A stretch of 64,000 bases of DNA from Athripsodes cinereus (GCA_947579605.1 OX388307.1:19941237-20005236), one strand, 5' to 3'. Positions 36,301-48,904 are shown, numbered from the stretch's first letter. Numbers and translations are program-made. The notes: generated by a model not told the origin, from the sequence alone.

Positions 36301-36930
36301 TTGTTATAGGTGGCATGAATTGTGCCAATAAGTGAAAGGTATCTGTTACTTTGAATACAGAATAACATAAATCTAAAAGCTCTCTACCACAATTTACATT
36401 TATGGAGGTAGCCGCCAAATTATATTTTTCACATTCTGTGTTTGCATATTTTAGATGAAATAGTGTTAAAATAAAAACTTATGAAATAATGTTAAAATTA
36501 AAACGTAACTTATTAACGAATTTATTACTATTCTTTTTCTGTCTACAGAATGTACTACTGCTGACAAAATAAAATTATAATGTCGAAAATTTATGTTTAA
36601 CTGGTAGCACTAAAACAATTGATACTCATCTAGTTATGAGTAGATAAATAATATTTGACGTGTAAGAAATGAAGTGACGGAGTGTGGACGTAAACTGTTT
36701 GCTATTTTGATACTTTTGATATCGTTTGGTTCAGCTTGACAAACTTCTGCTAGCGCTCATTTTTCGAAACTTCATAGTGTCTGCGGTTTGGATGGACTTT
36801 GTACCTGTCACTTTGTATTTTGCACCGTGATTATTAATTTATCAAATAATCATTACATTTAGATTAGAGCTAATACACTAAGTAATTGCATTGTTTTTTC
36901 GATATTATAAAGAGCAGCTTCATCAGAACA
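36301..36930 (+). promoter_or_regulatory. Probable HSDL2 promoter and 5' UTR region
   Basis: It separates the RTE fragment from the HSDL2 start codon. The stretch 36700-36930 is less AT-rich and leads directly into ATG 36931. I see no certain TATA box or initiator, so the transcription start is not placed. Confidence 0.4.
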
Positions 36931-39900
36931 ATGATTGCAAATACTGGGTAAGTAGGTATTATTAATTATGAAACTAGTTCAACAACATTTTCTCAAATAT
37001 TTTCCTCATAATTTTATGTACAAGGTAATTTGTGTCAAGTGGTCGCGATTCCATAGGTTGTTTTCGTCAATAAAATATTCTAACATAATAATGCGAAGGT
37101 GAATGTTAATATAACCATTAAAATGCAATTTGAAAATCTAGAGAAATAACAACAATTTTTACCAGTAGGTAATTGAAATGTTTAATGTGTTAGTTTGGAT
37201 AGTTTAAATTTTATCTGAGTATAATACCCCATAACTTTATTTTGTAATAAATATATTTGTGTTACATCATCAGAAAACTTGCGGGAAAGACCCTGTTCAT
37301 TACTGGAGCATCCCGTGGAATTGGGAAGGCAATAGCATTGAAAGCAGCCAAAGATGGTGCTAATGTTGTCATTGCTGCCAAAACCGCTGAAGTTCATCCT
37401 AAACTGCCTGGAACTATTTACACTGCGGCACAAGAGGGTAAACTATTACTTCTTTATTCACATTTGTTTTTATATATTTGTTGCGCTTGTTATCAATAGT
37501 TTTATTTCCCAGGATATTGAATGAATAAGTGAATTCAAGAGGAGTGTTGTGGATAGAATGTGTGTAAATAAATTACAATGGCTTAGACATGTGGGAGGAT
37601 TGAATGAGGAAAGGAAGACAAAGATGATATACCTATCAGAAAGAAGGGGTGTGAGGAAACGCAGGTGTCCGAGAACCGCATGGCTTTTTCATGTGGATCA
37701 AATTCTCAAGGACAGTCATGTGTGAGTAAAAGAAATCAATGGGAATTTTTATGAGTGTAGATGAAGTAAATTGAATTGTATGAATGTAGATGAAGCGAAA
37801 GAAGTATGTAAGGATATGTCTATATGATGTTCCGTTCTCTCTGCCTACCCCACTTGAGACACAGATAGATGTTTTCCCAATAATAACTAAACATTCTATT
37901 ATAAAAAGTATATCTCAATAAATATTGGTATTATGGTAATTTCTGTTTGGGAGATTCAGTTATCAAATTCTATTTGATTATGGTTTTTAGGAATTTAAGT
38001 ATTTTAAGCTATGAATATAAGATATGTTTTAATTTATATGTATGCTTCTATTTTACCAATTGATTTGCTTTTATAGTTGAAGCTGCTGGCGGTAAAGCCC
38101 TCCCCTGTATTGTAGACATCAGAGAAGAAAAACAAGTGCAGGATGCTATTGATAAAGCTGTCGCTAAGGTAGGAAAACATTCTACATACTCGCTTTTCTA
38201 AACTTGCGTCATATGAATAGTTTTTAGAAATCAGATTATCTTCACATCCGCAGGATCAATTAGAAATTACGATACAGAGATGACATATTCATTATATAGA
38301 ATCAGTTAGTCTACAGTTCTACACCTTAAATTGTAGATGATATTGTCAACATATAAATATTTTTTATGCATTAATCAAAATATTTTCTTGTAATCTATGT
38401 CCTGAATGTGAATTTATTTAAATTGAGAGATTACTACCTTGACCACTCATAAACGAATGGAAGATCCTTTAATATAGAATAGAAAATTACTTACATCAAG
38501 TGACTTGTGTTAAGAATCAACCAGTGGTTTCAGTTGTAAAGCTACTACTACTACTATACCATCACGGCATATCCCACAAGTGGGGTAGCCAGCAGATCAG
38601 CTGCACGTAAGAAACATGCAAACTGTCCTCTTCGTGCCAATATAAAATCAAGACATTCAGGATGGGTGGCAAGCCTCATCGCTGAATTTAAGATGTAAAA
38701 TGTCTTATTTTTTTCGAACACCTGCCTTTTACAGGACACTCGAAAACTTACGCAGAAGAGTGGGAGACCAATTCTTTACCGGGTGCTCCACGGGAAAAGT
38801 AAAGCACTCAAGTAAAATATATTCTTTGACAAGAATGGTTAATGTATTGGTATTTCATGTGTAGATCTCTGTGATTATATTGTGTGATACAAAATACTTT
38901 TTTTTTTTTATTTCAGTTTGGTGGCATTGACATTGTAGTGAACAATGCTTCAGCCATTGCCCTTGTCGGTACAGCTGATTTGGACATGAAGAGATATGAT
39001 TTAATGCACAACATCAATACTAGGGGAACCTTTTTAGTGTAAGATATATCTTGTTTCATAAGTCCTCATTTCATTGTAAAACATCACCAAAGAAACAATC
39101 ATCCAACATCATAATCACCATCAACAACAATATTAGTACATTATGGATGTAATGGAAAGATGTGATTCTTTCTCTCTTTCTCCGATGGTGCTACAGCTCC
39201 TATTGAGTGTTTGCTTCCCGCAACATTCACTTCCAACCCCCCTGTCCTCAGCGACCGACTTCCAATTTCTGAAGAAGTTGAAAGAGGTGATACAATTAGT
39301 AGAAAATTAATATGAATGCAAAGTCTCACTTTATTTTGTTTCTAAGAAAAGTATTGGAGGCGAATGAATAAAGTTAAAAGTTTGTTAAATTGTAATTGTC
39401 AGATTTTGATTATTATTTATTTAGTTATTTATTTATAGAAATATATACGGCAAGAAGCCTTTTACTTGTTTATATAAATTAAAAAAAATACAAAGACAAC
39501 AATGACATAACAATGGATATAAAAATATTTGGTGTCGAAAAATCAAACAGCAACCAGAGAAACATATTAAGAATAAAAAAGCTATTGCTGGAATATATTT
39601 ATTATTTTGTTGCAGGTCTAAGTTGTGTTTGCCATATTTGAAGCAAAGCAAACATGCACATATCCTAAATCTGTCTCCTCCACTGAATATGAGTAAACAT
39701 TGGTTCTCTAATCATGTCGCGTACACAATGGCTAAGTATGGAATGTCCATGTGTGTACTTGGGATGGCAGAAGAATTCAAACCATTTAATATTGCAGTTA
39801 ATGCTTTGTGGCCAAGAACAGGTTTGTGTTTTGCATAGACTCTCCATATAACTGAATATTTATTTTGCCTCAAAAATATAGAAAATTAAAAATAATATTA

Positions 39901-42900
39901 AGACAAGAATAACAAAAACTCTTTATGGTCAAATAGAGAATGTGATAATAATAATTTATGTTAACAATATTCCTTACAGCTATTGATACGGCAGCTATTC
40001 GTATGTTGACTGGAACTGGGGAGAACAGTAGAACTCCAGATATTTTGGCTGATGCTGCATATGTTATTCTTTCCAAGTAAGCTAATATTATTAAATAGAT
40101 GTCAAGTAAATGTATCACTAAAAATAGGCTAATTGATAAAAAGCCCATCTACGGAAAATTAGAAATATTTTATGTATCGACTTGTTATTGTTTTAAATAA
40201 TGAGAATTATCTACCATACACTTAAGTTTATCAACATTTTTTCTAATAATATAAGTTGAATTGAGTTCATCTATCACTGTTAATTATACCTAAATATTTT
40301 TGTATTGTCTTTTTCACTATGAAACTGATATATTAATTTAATGATTTTACATAATTTAATTTGCTATTCTGAATGATTAATCTTAACTATCCGCTGTGTT
40401 TTGTATTTATTCAGAGAGATGTTTCTCGTCTTATAAGGACATTGTGAATTTCAATAGCCCTTGTAAGACAAAAAACGTCTCTCAATAAAAAGCAATGTAG
40501 TTGAAAAAACATTTGTTTTTAATTTTATTAGCCTTAGCTATGTGCACGGTCCTTTTCGCTAGCAATATTTTAGTTGTCTAGGCTATGAAAAAGTTTTGTT
40601 TACAATTTAAATGTCTATTGGAGACCAATTTTGTGGTCTCTGAGTTTGGATGTTACATTTATTTTATACTTATATGGCTTTATATTAATTTCCAGAGATC
40701 CTAAAGATGCCTCTGGGAATTTCTTCATTGATGAGAATGTAGTGACAGAAGCTGGAGTCAAAGACCTTGTGCCGTATGCTGTTGTTCCTGGTAAAATATT
40801 TAATTCTTTTGCAACAATACTAACGGGACAATTTGTCATTTTGTCCAATAAAAAATCTTGTTGGATGATCTCATTGCCATCTTTATATATAGTTGAATGT
40901 CTTTATCACACACCAATATTTTTAACAATCGATGCTTTTGCATTCCTTAAGTAAGGGTCTATATGTTACATATAAACTCTTATTGTGCATAATATAAAAA
41001 TATATGCTATAAATATTCACTTTCCTTTATTTGGCACTCTTTATCAATTATTATTGTGTATATTGGCACGTTACAGGGATATTTAATTGCAGTGTAAAAG
41101 TTATTTTGGTTTAAATGGTATGTTTTGTAAATGTATATTTTGGTTTACAGCATTGAATAATCAGTATATTTTACATCTTTTTTATATTGGTGCTTCAAAG
41201 TTTTTCCTTTCTTCATTTAGTTGTTAGTTAAATAGGTGATTATTGACATATTTCGTTAAAAAAATCTTATAAATATTACATACTTGTATTTTCTGATTTA
41301 GCATATTATTTTGAATAATAGTTGTTCTGTATTTCTGTGATCTTATTGGGTGGGAGTTTAGTAAATAAATGTTGAAACATGATCATAGAATACAGCTTAA
41401 CATTTTCTTCTAAGCACAATTCATACAATATCTGATTTGCAATCATTGATGCTGTAAGATGATGATCAGTTGTATTATTCATTATGTAACACTTAAATAT
41501 TTTTTGTTTTTTCCTTATTTTCATTGAGATGTAAATTGATATAAAATGTTTTGTTATCTTATCAAGATTTTTTATTATAAAGATAAGAAATAGTACTTAT
41601 GTTGTATTATTTTGATGTTTGTATCAAAGTTCAATAATTCTCATTTTACTATTAAATGTGTTGTGTTAATATAATATTATCTGGTACAAGCATGTCAAAC
41701 TTGCGGCCTACAACGTATAACTTTGTGGCCCACTCATAACAGTACAAAACATAAAAGTACAAAAAATACTCTTGCATAACAGTAGGTACAATAAATTAGG
41801 AAAATTTAAAGGGAATAAAAAGAAAAATTGAAAAAAAAAAAATTTCATAGACTCCACATATTATATTTTTTTTCTTTCATTACTTTTTTCATAGGAAGTC
41901 GTTTTCTCCTTTCATTTGTGTGTATAAATGTATTTAAAAAACGATATGGCTGTATTCACACAAAAATATTCTGCGAAAATATTGTTATTGAAGAGAAAAG
42001 ATGCCAAATATCTGGGAAAAAATATTAATTTTATCTTTTTTTATACTATTTAAAATAAACGAAGTTTACAGTATAAACATTTTGTTTGTGGCCCACATAG
42101 ACTTTTAATTTTTTATTTGGCCCGTGTTAGGATTTGAGTTTGACATGCTTGATCTAGTATATAGTCGGTGGGTCAGTTAAACCTCCCATGTGTCAATCAT
42201 TAAAAAATGAGATATTGATACCAAATTATTCGTTTCTTCAAGCCACATTTACTGATGAAATAACCCATACGCTGAGATATCCGCGAAAAAAAATATTGAG
42301 AGAAATTCCATTTTTTCTGTACTAGAAATTATTCTGTGGTATTTTTCAAATTATGCCTGTAATGAATTAAACACATTAAAATGTCACCCAGCAAAACAGT
42401 TTTTTTTGATCTGCTGTAAAATCTTGACAAATGCACATAGGAAGTTTAATGAATCCACATATAATATGATAATTAAAATTTATCTATTTGGTATGTATTA
42501 TTTGAAGTGTTTTATCTTTCTTGTATTTAAACATAACTGTAAATGAAAGGTTCTATTCTACCACTAACAGCTAAATAATTGGATATGGGTAGACATTGTA
42601 TAAATAAATGAGGACTAGGTATCACAAGCAATAAACATTTATAATGAGTGGAATATTGTATTCCAGAAAATGCAAACAATTTAATGATGGACGGATTTAT
42701 TGATGAAGAATTACCCGAAAACTCGAAAAAGCTTTATTTAAATGGCCAGTTAAATTCTCAGTCTTCTAGAAGTTTTCATACTTCAGCATCCAATCACAGT
42801 GATGCCAATAAAAGTGATAAGGTTTGTTTGAGATGAATATCTTACCAACATGTCTAGTTGATAAGTTTTATTTTTCAGGTCTGATATTTGTGAATATTGC

Positions 42901-44633
42901 TTGAATGAAATTGTGCACATCCATGTATTCTGAGAATTTTTATTGTAATGTAGATCAATATAGTTTGCTAGTTCCCTTGTGTGTAATTTCATTCATCCAG
43001 TATCTGTACATCTTCTTCCTGGTGGGTTTTAAGCTGACCGAGACATTATGTCGTTGTTCCATTCCTTTTCAGAGAATGCGAACTGTCTGATGCCTGACTT
43101 TTTCCTGGATGCGGACCCAAGTACTATTGCCAAACATCAGGCTTCAGTGTCTAAGTCAGAAGCTAAGCCAAAGGTTTGAATCTCTGATACATAAGTCAGA
43201 GTTTTGCATCATAGTCAGTTTGAATGTCAAGGAAGATCAACTAATATTATAGTGACATAATAAGATTTTGATAATCAATGGGACATTGATTTAAATTAAA
43301 TTAATTTTCAATTATAAAAATCAAGATATCTAGCAATGAACACCGATTAACATTGGCAAATAATTAAACATTCATCTGAACATAGTCATTTCCATATTTT
43401 ATGATTTTATGATGAGTAATCATGACAGTTGATTATGTTTCTTGTTATCGAGACTCAACAAGATATAATTTATATATTTCATTCTTTTTATTTGTTAATG
43501 CTTGTGAATGTGAAATGAGCTTCTCTTGATGGATGATATGTATTATTTTTGATATTTTAGGTTGATGAGGGTCAAGTTGCTGGATTGTTCACATCTATGA
43601 CTAAAATAATTAATGCTGACTTGGTGAAGAAAGTTCAAGCTGTTTATCAATTTAATGTCAAAGGTAAGTTCTTAAATATTTACTTAAGACATTTGGTAAA
43701 CACTTATCACATTTCAAAAATATTGAGCAGAAGTTCATTTTTAGATGACATGTAAAAAAAACACAATATTTTTTAATTCACTTTTCAAAACAGGTAATGA
43801 GTATTTTTAAGATTATGAGACAATAGATTACAGACTCTCTAGAATTAATTATATATTTCAGGCAAAGAGGAAGGAGTGTGGCACTTAGATTTGAAAAATG
43901 GAGATGGATCTTGTGGTAAAGGAGAGCCCCCATCTACTCCTGATGCCACCCTCACCATGGATAGCAAAAACTTCTTTGACATGTTCAGTGGTAAGAATAC
44001 TCATGGACTTAGATCATGTCTTACTCTATTAATTTATTTTATTCTTCACTGTACATTGGTTACGATATTTCAATGCAATATAAAGTATTATAAAAATATC
44101 AATTATACAGTTCAATGTACAGATGGCAAGTTTATCGATAGAATGCGATATCTTCCAACTAACCCTGATTTTTTTTATTACAACTTCAGATTTATCAACA
44201 CACAGTTGATTCATTCCTAGTTATTTCATTCACAGCATAAAATAACATAAACCAAAAGTAAATGCTTATTATAAATAGCCAATCGCTTCACCTTGTTTTG
44301 AGTATTGTCATTTTTTCATGGAAAGTTTCTGGTTAAATTGAATTACTTGACATTTAACTATATTTAACTCATTGGCTACCTTACATGTAAAAAAATGTTG
44401 TGATAGTATTGCTAGATGTACCATTTGGTTAAGTAAGTGACAGATATTGAAATATTTGGTACAGGTGACTTTGAATTTGTTAATGAGTGAATTTTAATCT
44501 CGAACTTATAATCTTTTTAGGTAAATTGAAACCTGCCAATGCCTTCATGATGGGCAAGTTGAAGATTGGTGGAGATCTTCAGAAGGCTATGAAATTGGAG
44601 AAACTGATGTCAAGTCTCAAGTCAAAATTGTGA
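36931..44633 (+). CDS. HSDL2: Hydroxysteroid dehydrogenase-like protein 2, complete gene
   Basis: Coding exons: 36931-36947, 37274-37437, 38077-38168, 38917-39038, 39616-39821, 39980-40076, 40696-40790, then 42667-42821 (8a) or 43073-43173 (8b), 43561-43663, 43862-43990, 44521-44633. All introns are GT-AG and all phases join. The product is 412 residues with 8b or 430 with 8a, close to the usual ~420. The SDR domain shows TGASRGIG (16-23, NAD(P)-binding), NNAS (100-103) and the catalytic pair Y168-K172 in YTMAK. From about residue 299 (8b form) comes an SCP2 sterol-carrier domain (VAGLFTSMTKIIN, GVWHLDLKNGDG, MFSGKLKPANAFMMGKLKI). The C-terminus is SKL, a canonical PTS1, so the enzyme should act in peroxisomes. 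The family is linked to fatty-acid and sterol metabolism; the physiological substrate is unsettled. Introns carry RTE, R1, R2 and hAT insertions, but no exon is damaged. Confidence 0.96.
37540..37870 (+). mobile_element. RTE-type LINE 3' fragment in HSDL2 intron 2
   Basis: It reads GGLNEERKTKMIYLSERRGV, then PRTAWLFHVDQILKDSHV, the C-terminal region of an RTE-like polyprotein, ending with CTGCCTACCCCACTTGAGAC. It lies on the same strand as HSDL2. A diverged opposite-strand relative is at 8345-8580. Confidence 0.7.
38440..38490 (+). repeat. R2 repeat fragment in HSDL2 intron 3
   Basis: ACCACTCATAAACGAATGGA then TTTAATATAGAATAGAA matches 26290-26335. Confidence 0.5.
38545..38830 (-). repeat. 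R1 repeat, most complete copy, HSDL2 intron 3
   Basis: On the minus strand the order is TTCCCGTGGAGCACCCGGTA, GTAAGTTTTCGAGTGTCCTG, TAAAAGGCAGGTGTTCG, AATTCAGCGATGAGGCTTGC, CACCCATCCTGAATGTCTTG, GGCACGAAGAGGACAGTTTG, TTACGTGCAGCTGATCTGCT, GGCTACCCCACTTGTGGGAT and ATGCCGTGATGGTATAGTAG. It is about 285 bp and serves as the reference for the family. Confidence 0.75.
40411..40484 (+). other. miRNA-like hairpin in HSDL2 intron 6
   Basis: GAGAGATGTTTCTCGTCTTA pairs with TAAGACAAAAAACGTCTCTC, continued inward by TAAGG against CCCTTG. The result is a ~25-bp stem with two C-A mismatches, two G-U pairs and a loop of roughly 15-20 nt. Size and shape suit a pre-miRNA, but a foldback transposon relic is equally possible. 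I do not recognise the arm sequences. Confidence 0.35.
41687..42151. mobile_element. hAT MITE in HSDL2 intron 7
   Basis: TIRs CAAGCATGTCAAACTTGCGG and, reverse-complemented, CAAGCATGTCAAACTCAAAT are flanked by ATCTGGTA (41679-41686) and ATCTAGTA (42152-42159), matching at 7 of 8. TGTGGCCCAC occurs near both ends. There is no transposase. Confidence 0.87.
42667..42821 (+). CDS. HSDL2: HSDL2 alternative linker exon 8a
   Basis: A TTCCAG acceptor and an AAG/GTTTGT donor bound 155 nt in the same entry phase as exon 8b. Together with the leftover G of exon 7 it encodes 52 residues starting ENANNLMMDGFIDEELPENS, followed by a Ser/Asn/His-rich stretch (SQSSRSFHTSASNHSDANKS). It exits in phase 0, as 8b does. 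It shares 9 of the first 13 residues with 8b but is 18 residues longer. The family's PDFFLD motif, kept in 8b, has changed to MDGFID. Confidence 0.8.
43073..43173 (+). CDS. HSDL2: HSDL2 alternative linker exon 8b (canonical-like)
   Basis: A TTTTCAG acceptor and an AAG/GTTTGA donor bound 101 nt encoding 34 residues: ENANCLMPDFFLDADPSTIA then KHQASVSKSEAKPK. The PDFFLD motif is the one typical of HSDL2 at the junction after the SDR domain. If 8a were joined directly to 8b, the frame would shift and hit TGA within six codons, so the two should not be co-included in a coding mRNA. Confidence 0.9.
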
Positions 44634-47230
44634 TTTGTCGCTGGCTGAGATATTGGAAGAAGAGTGTGGTAATACATCCAAATGCAACCAACTTATGTAT
44701 ATCATGGAATGATAATATATTCTTATTTTGTTAAATTTTTACATTTTACAGCAGTTGTTACTAAACTGTGAAGTGAGTCGTCAAGATGCAACACCCGCTC
44801 TGGAACATTTTTTTTTGTAATCAATGAATAACTTTTTGGAATATAAATAACATTTTTAATCAGGAGTGCGTGAATTGGACATATTCAGAAAAGTGTTGTT
44901 CATTATTCGTTTTTCAATATATCTGATGCACACATCCTTAATGAAAAATATTCAAAATAGTTATTAATTTACCTTTATAAAATAACAGTTTGTTTCAGAG
45001 TGGGTTTTGGACCTTGACGACTCAAGTATATTACATATATTATTTTGTTAACCGAATCAGTGAAATACTCTAATGCTATGTTGGTATATTATTTATAATT
45101 ATTAATACCTAATGCTAGAGCTACATATTATTATCAAGTTCTATGGATTTATATATTGTGCATATTTTCTGATTTTTTATTCATATTTTATTGGATTTCT
45201 TTATGAATTTTGCACTTGTATATCATAGTTGTTTAGGTTGCAAACTCTACATTGTTTATACAAAATGTTATTTCTTTGACATTCTACTATTCTTTTTATA
45301 TGAATGTAATTGCCGCGCGTTTGAAAATAATTCCTTTATATCTGTATAAATAATATTTAATGTAAGAAAACAACTTAAGACTGTCATTTTCAATATTTTA
45401 TGATGTTCATGTATCTATTTTATTAATTAATAATAATATTTGTGGCAATATTACCTCTTCTTGCTGAACAAATATATTATTCAGCGCAATAATCTAATTT
45501 AGATATACCTACTAAACTAACGACAAAATTTATTTTTACACCTTTGTAAATTTGTTAGTAGTAAGAGTTTTGCTCTCAAAGTCTTTGTCAATGAAAGTAA
45601 TGTATTAATTTGTGTAAGGGATATTAATCCTTTCTTAAGAACAAAAACATTGAAGATATCAGTTACAAATTTTGATGAGGGTAATTTGATATTGATGTTA
45701 TAACAGCAGAAGATTAGAAAAATATTTAAAATTATTCTAACATGTATGTATATATACAGATGTTGGCTACAAATATAAATTTGTTATATTTTTTGAACAA
45801 TTACTGTAAAGAATGGGGTGAACCAAAATTAAAACTCCAGTCTCTGTAACAGGCTACTTAACAAATTTGCATAATTTTATCATCACTAAGGTAAATATAT
45901 AAAACAGAGATTGACCCTTACTTTTGATTCACTCCAAAAATATTTAGCATAGAAAAACATGTTAGTAATGTAACTTTGTTATGTATGTCAGACTAATGGT
46001 GCATTTTCACGCATATTGGTGTCACGATAGCTGACAGAAATACCATGCAAATACTAATTTATGTGGGAGCATTTTGAAGTAAAGCAGCAAACTACAAATT
46101 CATAGTGCACAGTATTGCCATGACACAGTCAATAGCTGTTCACCATCTGCATTTGATGAGAAACATACTTTTACAGCTTTTCAAAAGATAGAATGTGTAA
46201 TTCTGTGACGTGCATTCTCATTGATAAACCTGGAATTCTTTATGCGTCTGTGTTGAACACAAATAAGATTGCAGAAGATGCAAAAATCATAGTATTGTTT
46301 TTGTTTGTGCGCCATTTCTGCATCACATATTTGGTGAGTTGAGAAGCCTCTTCAAGTTTAATGTGTCCCCTGTAGGTATATTTCATTGCATTTATATTTC
46401 ATAGTTATCTACTGTGAAGATAGTAATATTAATATTTTTATAATTTAGTGTAAGCATGATTATAAATTTTATAATATTATTATTCTGGTTATTTATAATG
46501 AGAGATCAAATACGTTATATATAACGAGACTGCTTGCGATTGGTGCAGGAAATTCTATATTTCTATGAAAAAATAAAGCATACCATATGAGAAGGTAAGT
46601 GTTAGAGTGGTGTCCCTTTCTAACATTATTAAGTTAATAAAGTATATGTGAATTATATTATTTTATATGGTGTTAGAAGGAGACAGAACCTTAATACTTA
46701 TCATCCCGGGTGGTGTTTTTTTCAAGGAAGAGCACAATCTGGTTATGTATAATGTCTGTGAGAGATAATCATGTGTCAAGATTGATGTCAGAGCAAGTTG
46801 AATCTTAGGAACCAACTCTTATTATAAATAATATTGAATCCGAAGAATTTTGTATTTAGCTTATAATAAAGACATGTTTTTAATAAAATAATTGGTTTTT
46901 AATTGTTTTGTTTCCTTTGCATGTTCCTTGTTTAATCTAGGAATATAAATGTACACAGTTATGGAATAGATATTTTGAATGGACTTATTAGAAAAATTGA
47001 CAAGAGATGACTTCCTAAAAGTAGATACCTGAATTTTTTGCGTTTGTGATAAACCTGATGTTACAACGTTGATTTCTTGAAAATAACACTACTTTCCTGA
47101 AAAATAAAGTGGCACCGGTTTTCTTAAAAATAACACCGATTTTCCAAAAAATAACACCGAAAAATTCAGATCTCTACCTATCTATAAGTTGTTCAAGCTC
47201 AAGTAACTATTTCATTAGACGGGTCCAAAA
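44634..47230 (+). other. HSDL2: HSDL2 3' UTR and intergenic region
   Basis: It is non-coding. Several AATAAA hexamers occur (for example near 46573, 46865 and 46883), so the 3' end cannot be fixed; the cluster near 46865-46890 is a plausible distal site. At 47070-47160 AAATAACACCGA-type units repeat imperfectly. Confidence 0.4.
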
Positions 47231-47239
47231 TATATTTAT

Positions 47240-47480
47240 AATCATCTCCCACAAGTGGGGTAGCCAGTAGACTAAAAGCAGGTTGTACTTTCCTTGCCAA
47301 TAGTAATATTAGCCAATCAGGAGGGGTGGCATGCCTCATCACTGAATCGAAAATGGTAAATACATAGTTCTAACAAATGTCTATCTTTTGTAGCACATTC
47401 AAAAGTTATTTTTTGCCAGGGACTCTACGGAAAGTGGGAAATCTATTCTTTGCATTGGACTACACTCTCTTTTTAAACAC
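47240..47480 (-). repeat. R1 repeat copy, minus strand
   Basis: CTCCCACAAGTGGGGTAGCC, GGAGGGGTGGCATGCCTCAT and CACTGAATCGAAAATG are the reverse complement of R1. Confidence 0.65.
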
Positions 47481-47599
47481 ATGTATATGTATAATTATAT
47501 CTGTACAACAGAGATTTTATTAACTATGGCAAAAGTATAAACACAATAAAAATTCGGTCTGTGTATTACTACATGTGTAAGTAGATTCTGAGCATTAAA

Positions 47600-48160
47600 C
47601 ATTTGCTTTATCCAGGACAATTGAAAATTTACAGAAAAGATGGGAAACCTATTCTATTAGAGCAGGGGTCTCCAAACTTTCCAGCCTTAGGGCCATACTG
47701 ATTACTCCAGTAAGTTCCGAGGGCCAAAACTATATTATCATTGTTGCCGGTGGTAAAAAGTGAAATAGTCCACTGATGAAAAAAAAAGTCCGAAAAAGTA
47801 CGCAACGTTTAAAAAAGGATGCAAATCGGACTAAAGTCCGCAAAACGGCAATACTGCATATTATTAATTTTCCTGTCATTACAATTCTATGTTTCTTTAT
47901 CCAACTTATCACAAAAACAATAACAATAAGCCTACAACAATGTTATGAGTAGTTAGCCCATGATCATATCAATGTAGATGTCATATTAATAATTATTCAA
48001 AATAAAATTAGAATACTTCAGTAAACTAAATTTAATTTGCTATAAAAAATATGTTCTCTAAAAGGAGTTTTCAAGTATGCTACCTCACCGCGGGCTGGAC
48101 AAAATCTGTCCACGGGCCGTAGTTTGGAGACCCCTGTATTAGAGGGACAATCTTTCACAA
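47600..48160 (-). repeat. R1 fragment split by a hAT MITE
   Basis: TTTATCCAGGACAATTGAAA then ATTTACAGAAAAGATGGGAA matches the left end of R1 in reverse complement. The copy is interrupted at 47663-48136 and resumes with AGGGACAATCTTTC. Confidence 0.5.
47663..48136. mobile_element. hAT MITE with perfect 8-bp target duplication
   Basis: TIRs CAGGGGTCTCCAAACTTTCC and, reverse-complemented, CAGGGGTCTCCAAACTACGG are flanked by identical TATTAGAG octamers (47655-47662, 48137-48144). GGGCCATA/GGGCCGTA-type motifs lie inside each end. No transposase. It sits about 0.6 kb upstream of the ADSL start. Confidence 0.93.
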
Positions 48161-48736
48161 TCAATTTTTTATAGATTCATTTGGTAGCATCTTTAATTTG
48201 CTCTCAAACCAGACTACACCAACATATTTTGTGAAGATACTTAGAAATTTATGAATATCTTTCAGACAATTTGAAAAGTTTGAAGTTTCTGTAAAACAAA
48301 AGGTACATCTAAGGGATGGACACATAATAGGAAACTTAATTTTATTGGTTGTCTTACGAAAATCGACAAAAAGAAGAATCAATAGAAGATAAAATAGTTC
48401 TACATAATCTAATAAAAATATGGAACCAATATTTCCATATTATTCACCTACTAAAGTAACCAAAGTTAAATTTTCAGTCACTCAAAAGTTATTATTGAAA
48501 TTTCGCGGGTTATCTCAGGTTAGTTTACCAACCAATAGAATGCAGTGAAAACATTTAATAATACAGATAACCTCTTTCAGGTCGAGTTCAGTAGCGAACG
48601 TTGTTGACATTTTGTTGAAAGTCATTTGATTTCAAATAGGAGCAAATAACTTTGATCTGTTTCATTATTAGTTATTATATCAAGTAACGTATTCACGATT
48701 CGCTTACAGTTTTGAGTTGCTTTCTCTCTGTTGAAG

Positions 48737-48904
48737 ATGTCTTTTATTGATGCGCCGGTAGAATTGCAAAGCAGCGATGTCTGCAATTACCGTTCTCCTC
48801 TGAGCACACGTTATGCATCCAAAGAGATGCAATATAATTTCAGTGACCAGAAGAAGTTTTCAACTTGGAGGAAACTTTGGTTATATTTGGCAAAGGCTGA
48901 GAAG
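48737..48904 (+). CDS. ADSL: Adenylosuccinate lyase, first coding exon (partial gene)
   Basis: The exon starts at ATG 48737 and ends at an AAG/GTAAGT donor after 56 codons. The peptide contains [20 protein letters not shown] (17-36) and [18 protein letters not shown] (39-56), the well-conserved N-terminus of eukaryotic adenylosuccinate lyase: the YRSPL..RYAS entry segment and the first helices of the lyase fold. The enzyme releases fumarate from SAICAR and from adenylosuccinate, two steps of purine nucleotide synthesis, as a cytosolic homotetramer. The catalytic residues lie in later exons. I found none of them before the window end, so intron 1 exceeds 15 kb or the gene is broken. Start choice: the ATG is immediately upstream of the conserved segment and no nearer in-frame Met precedes it. 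Confidence 0.9.
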
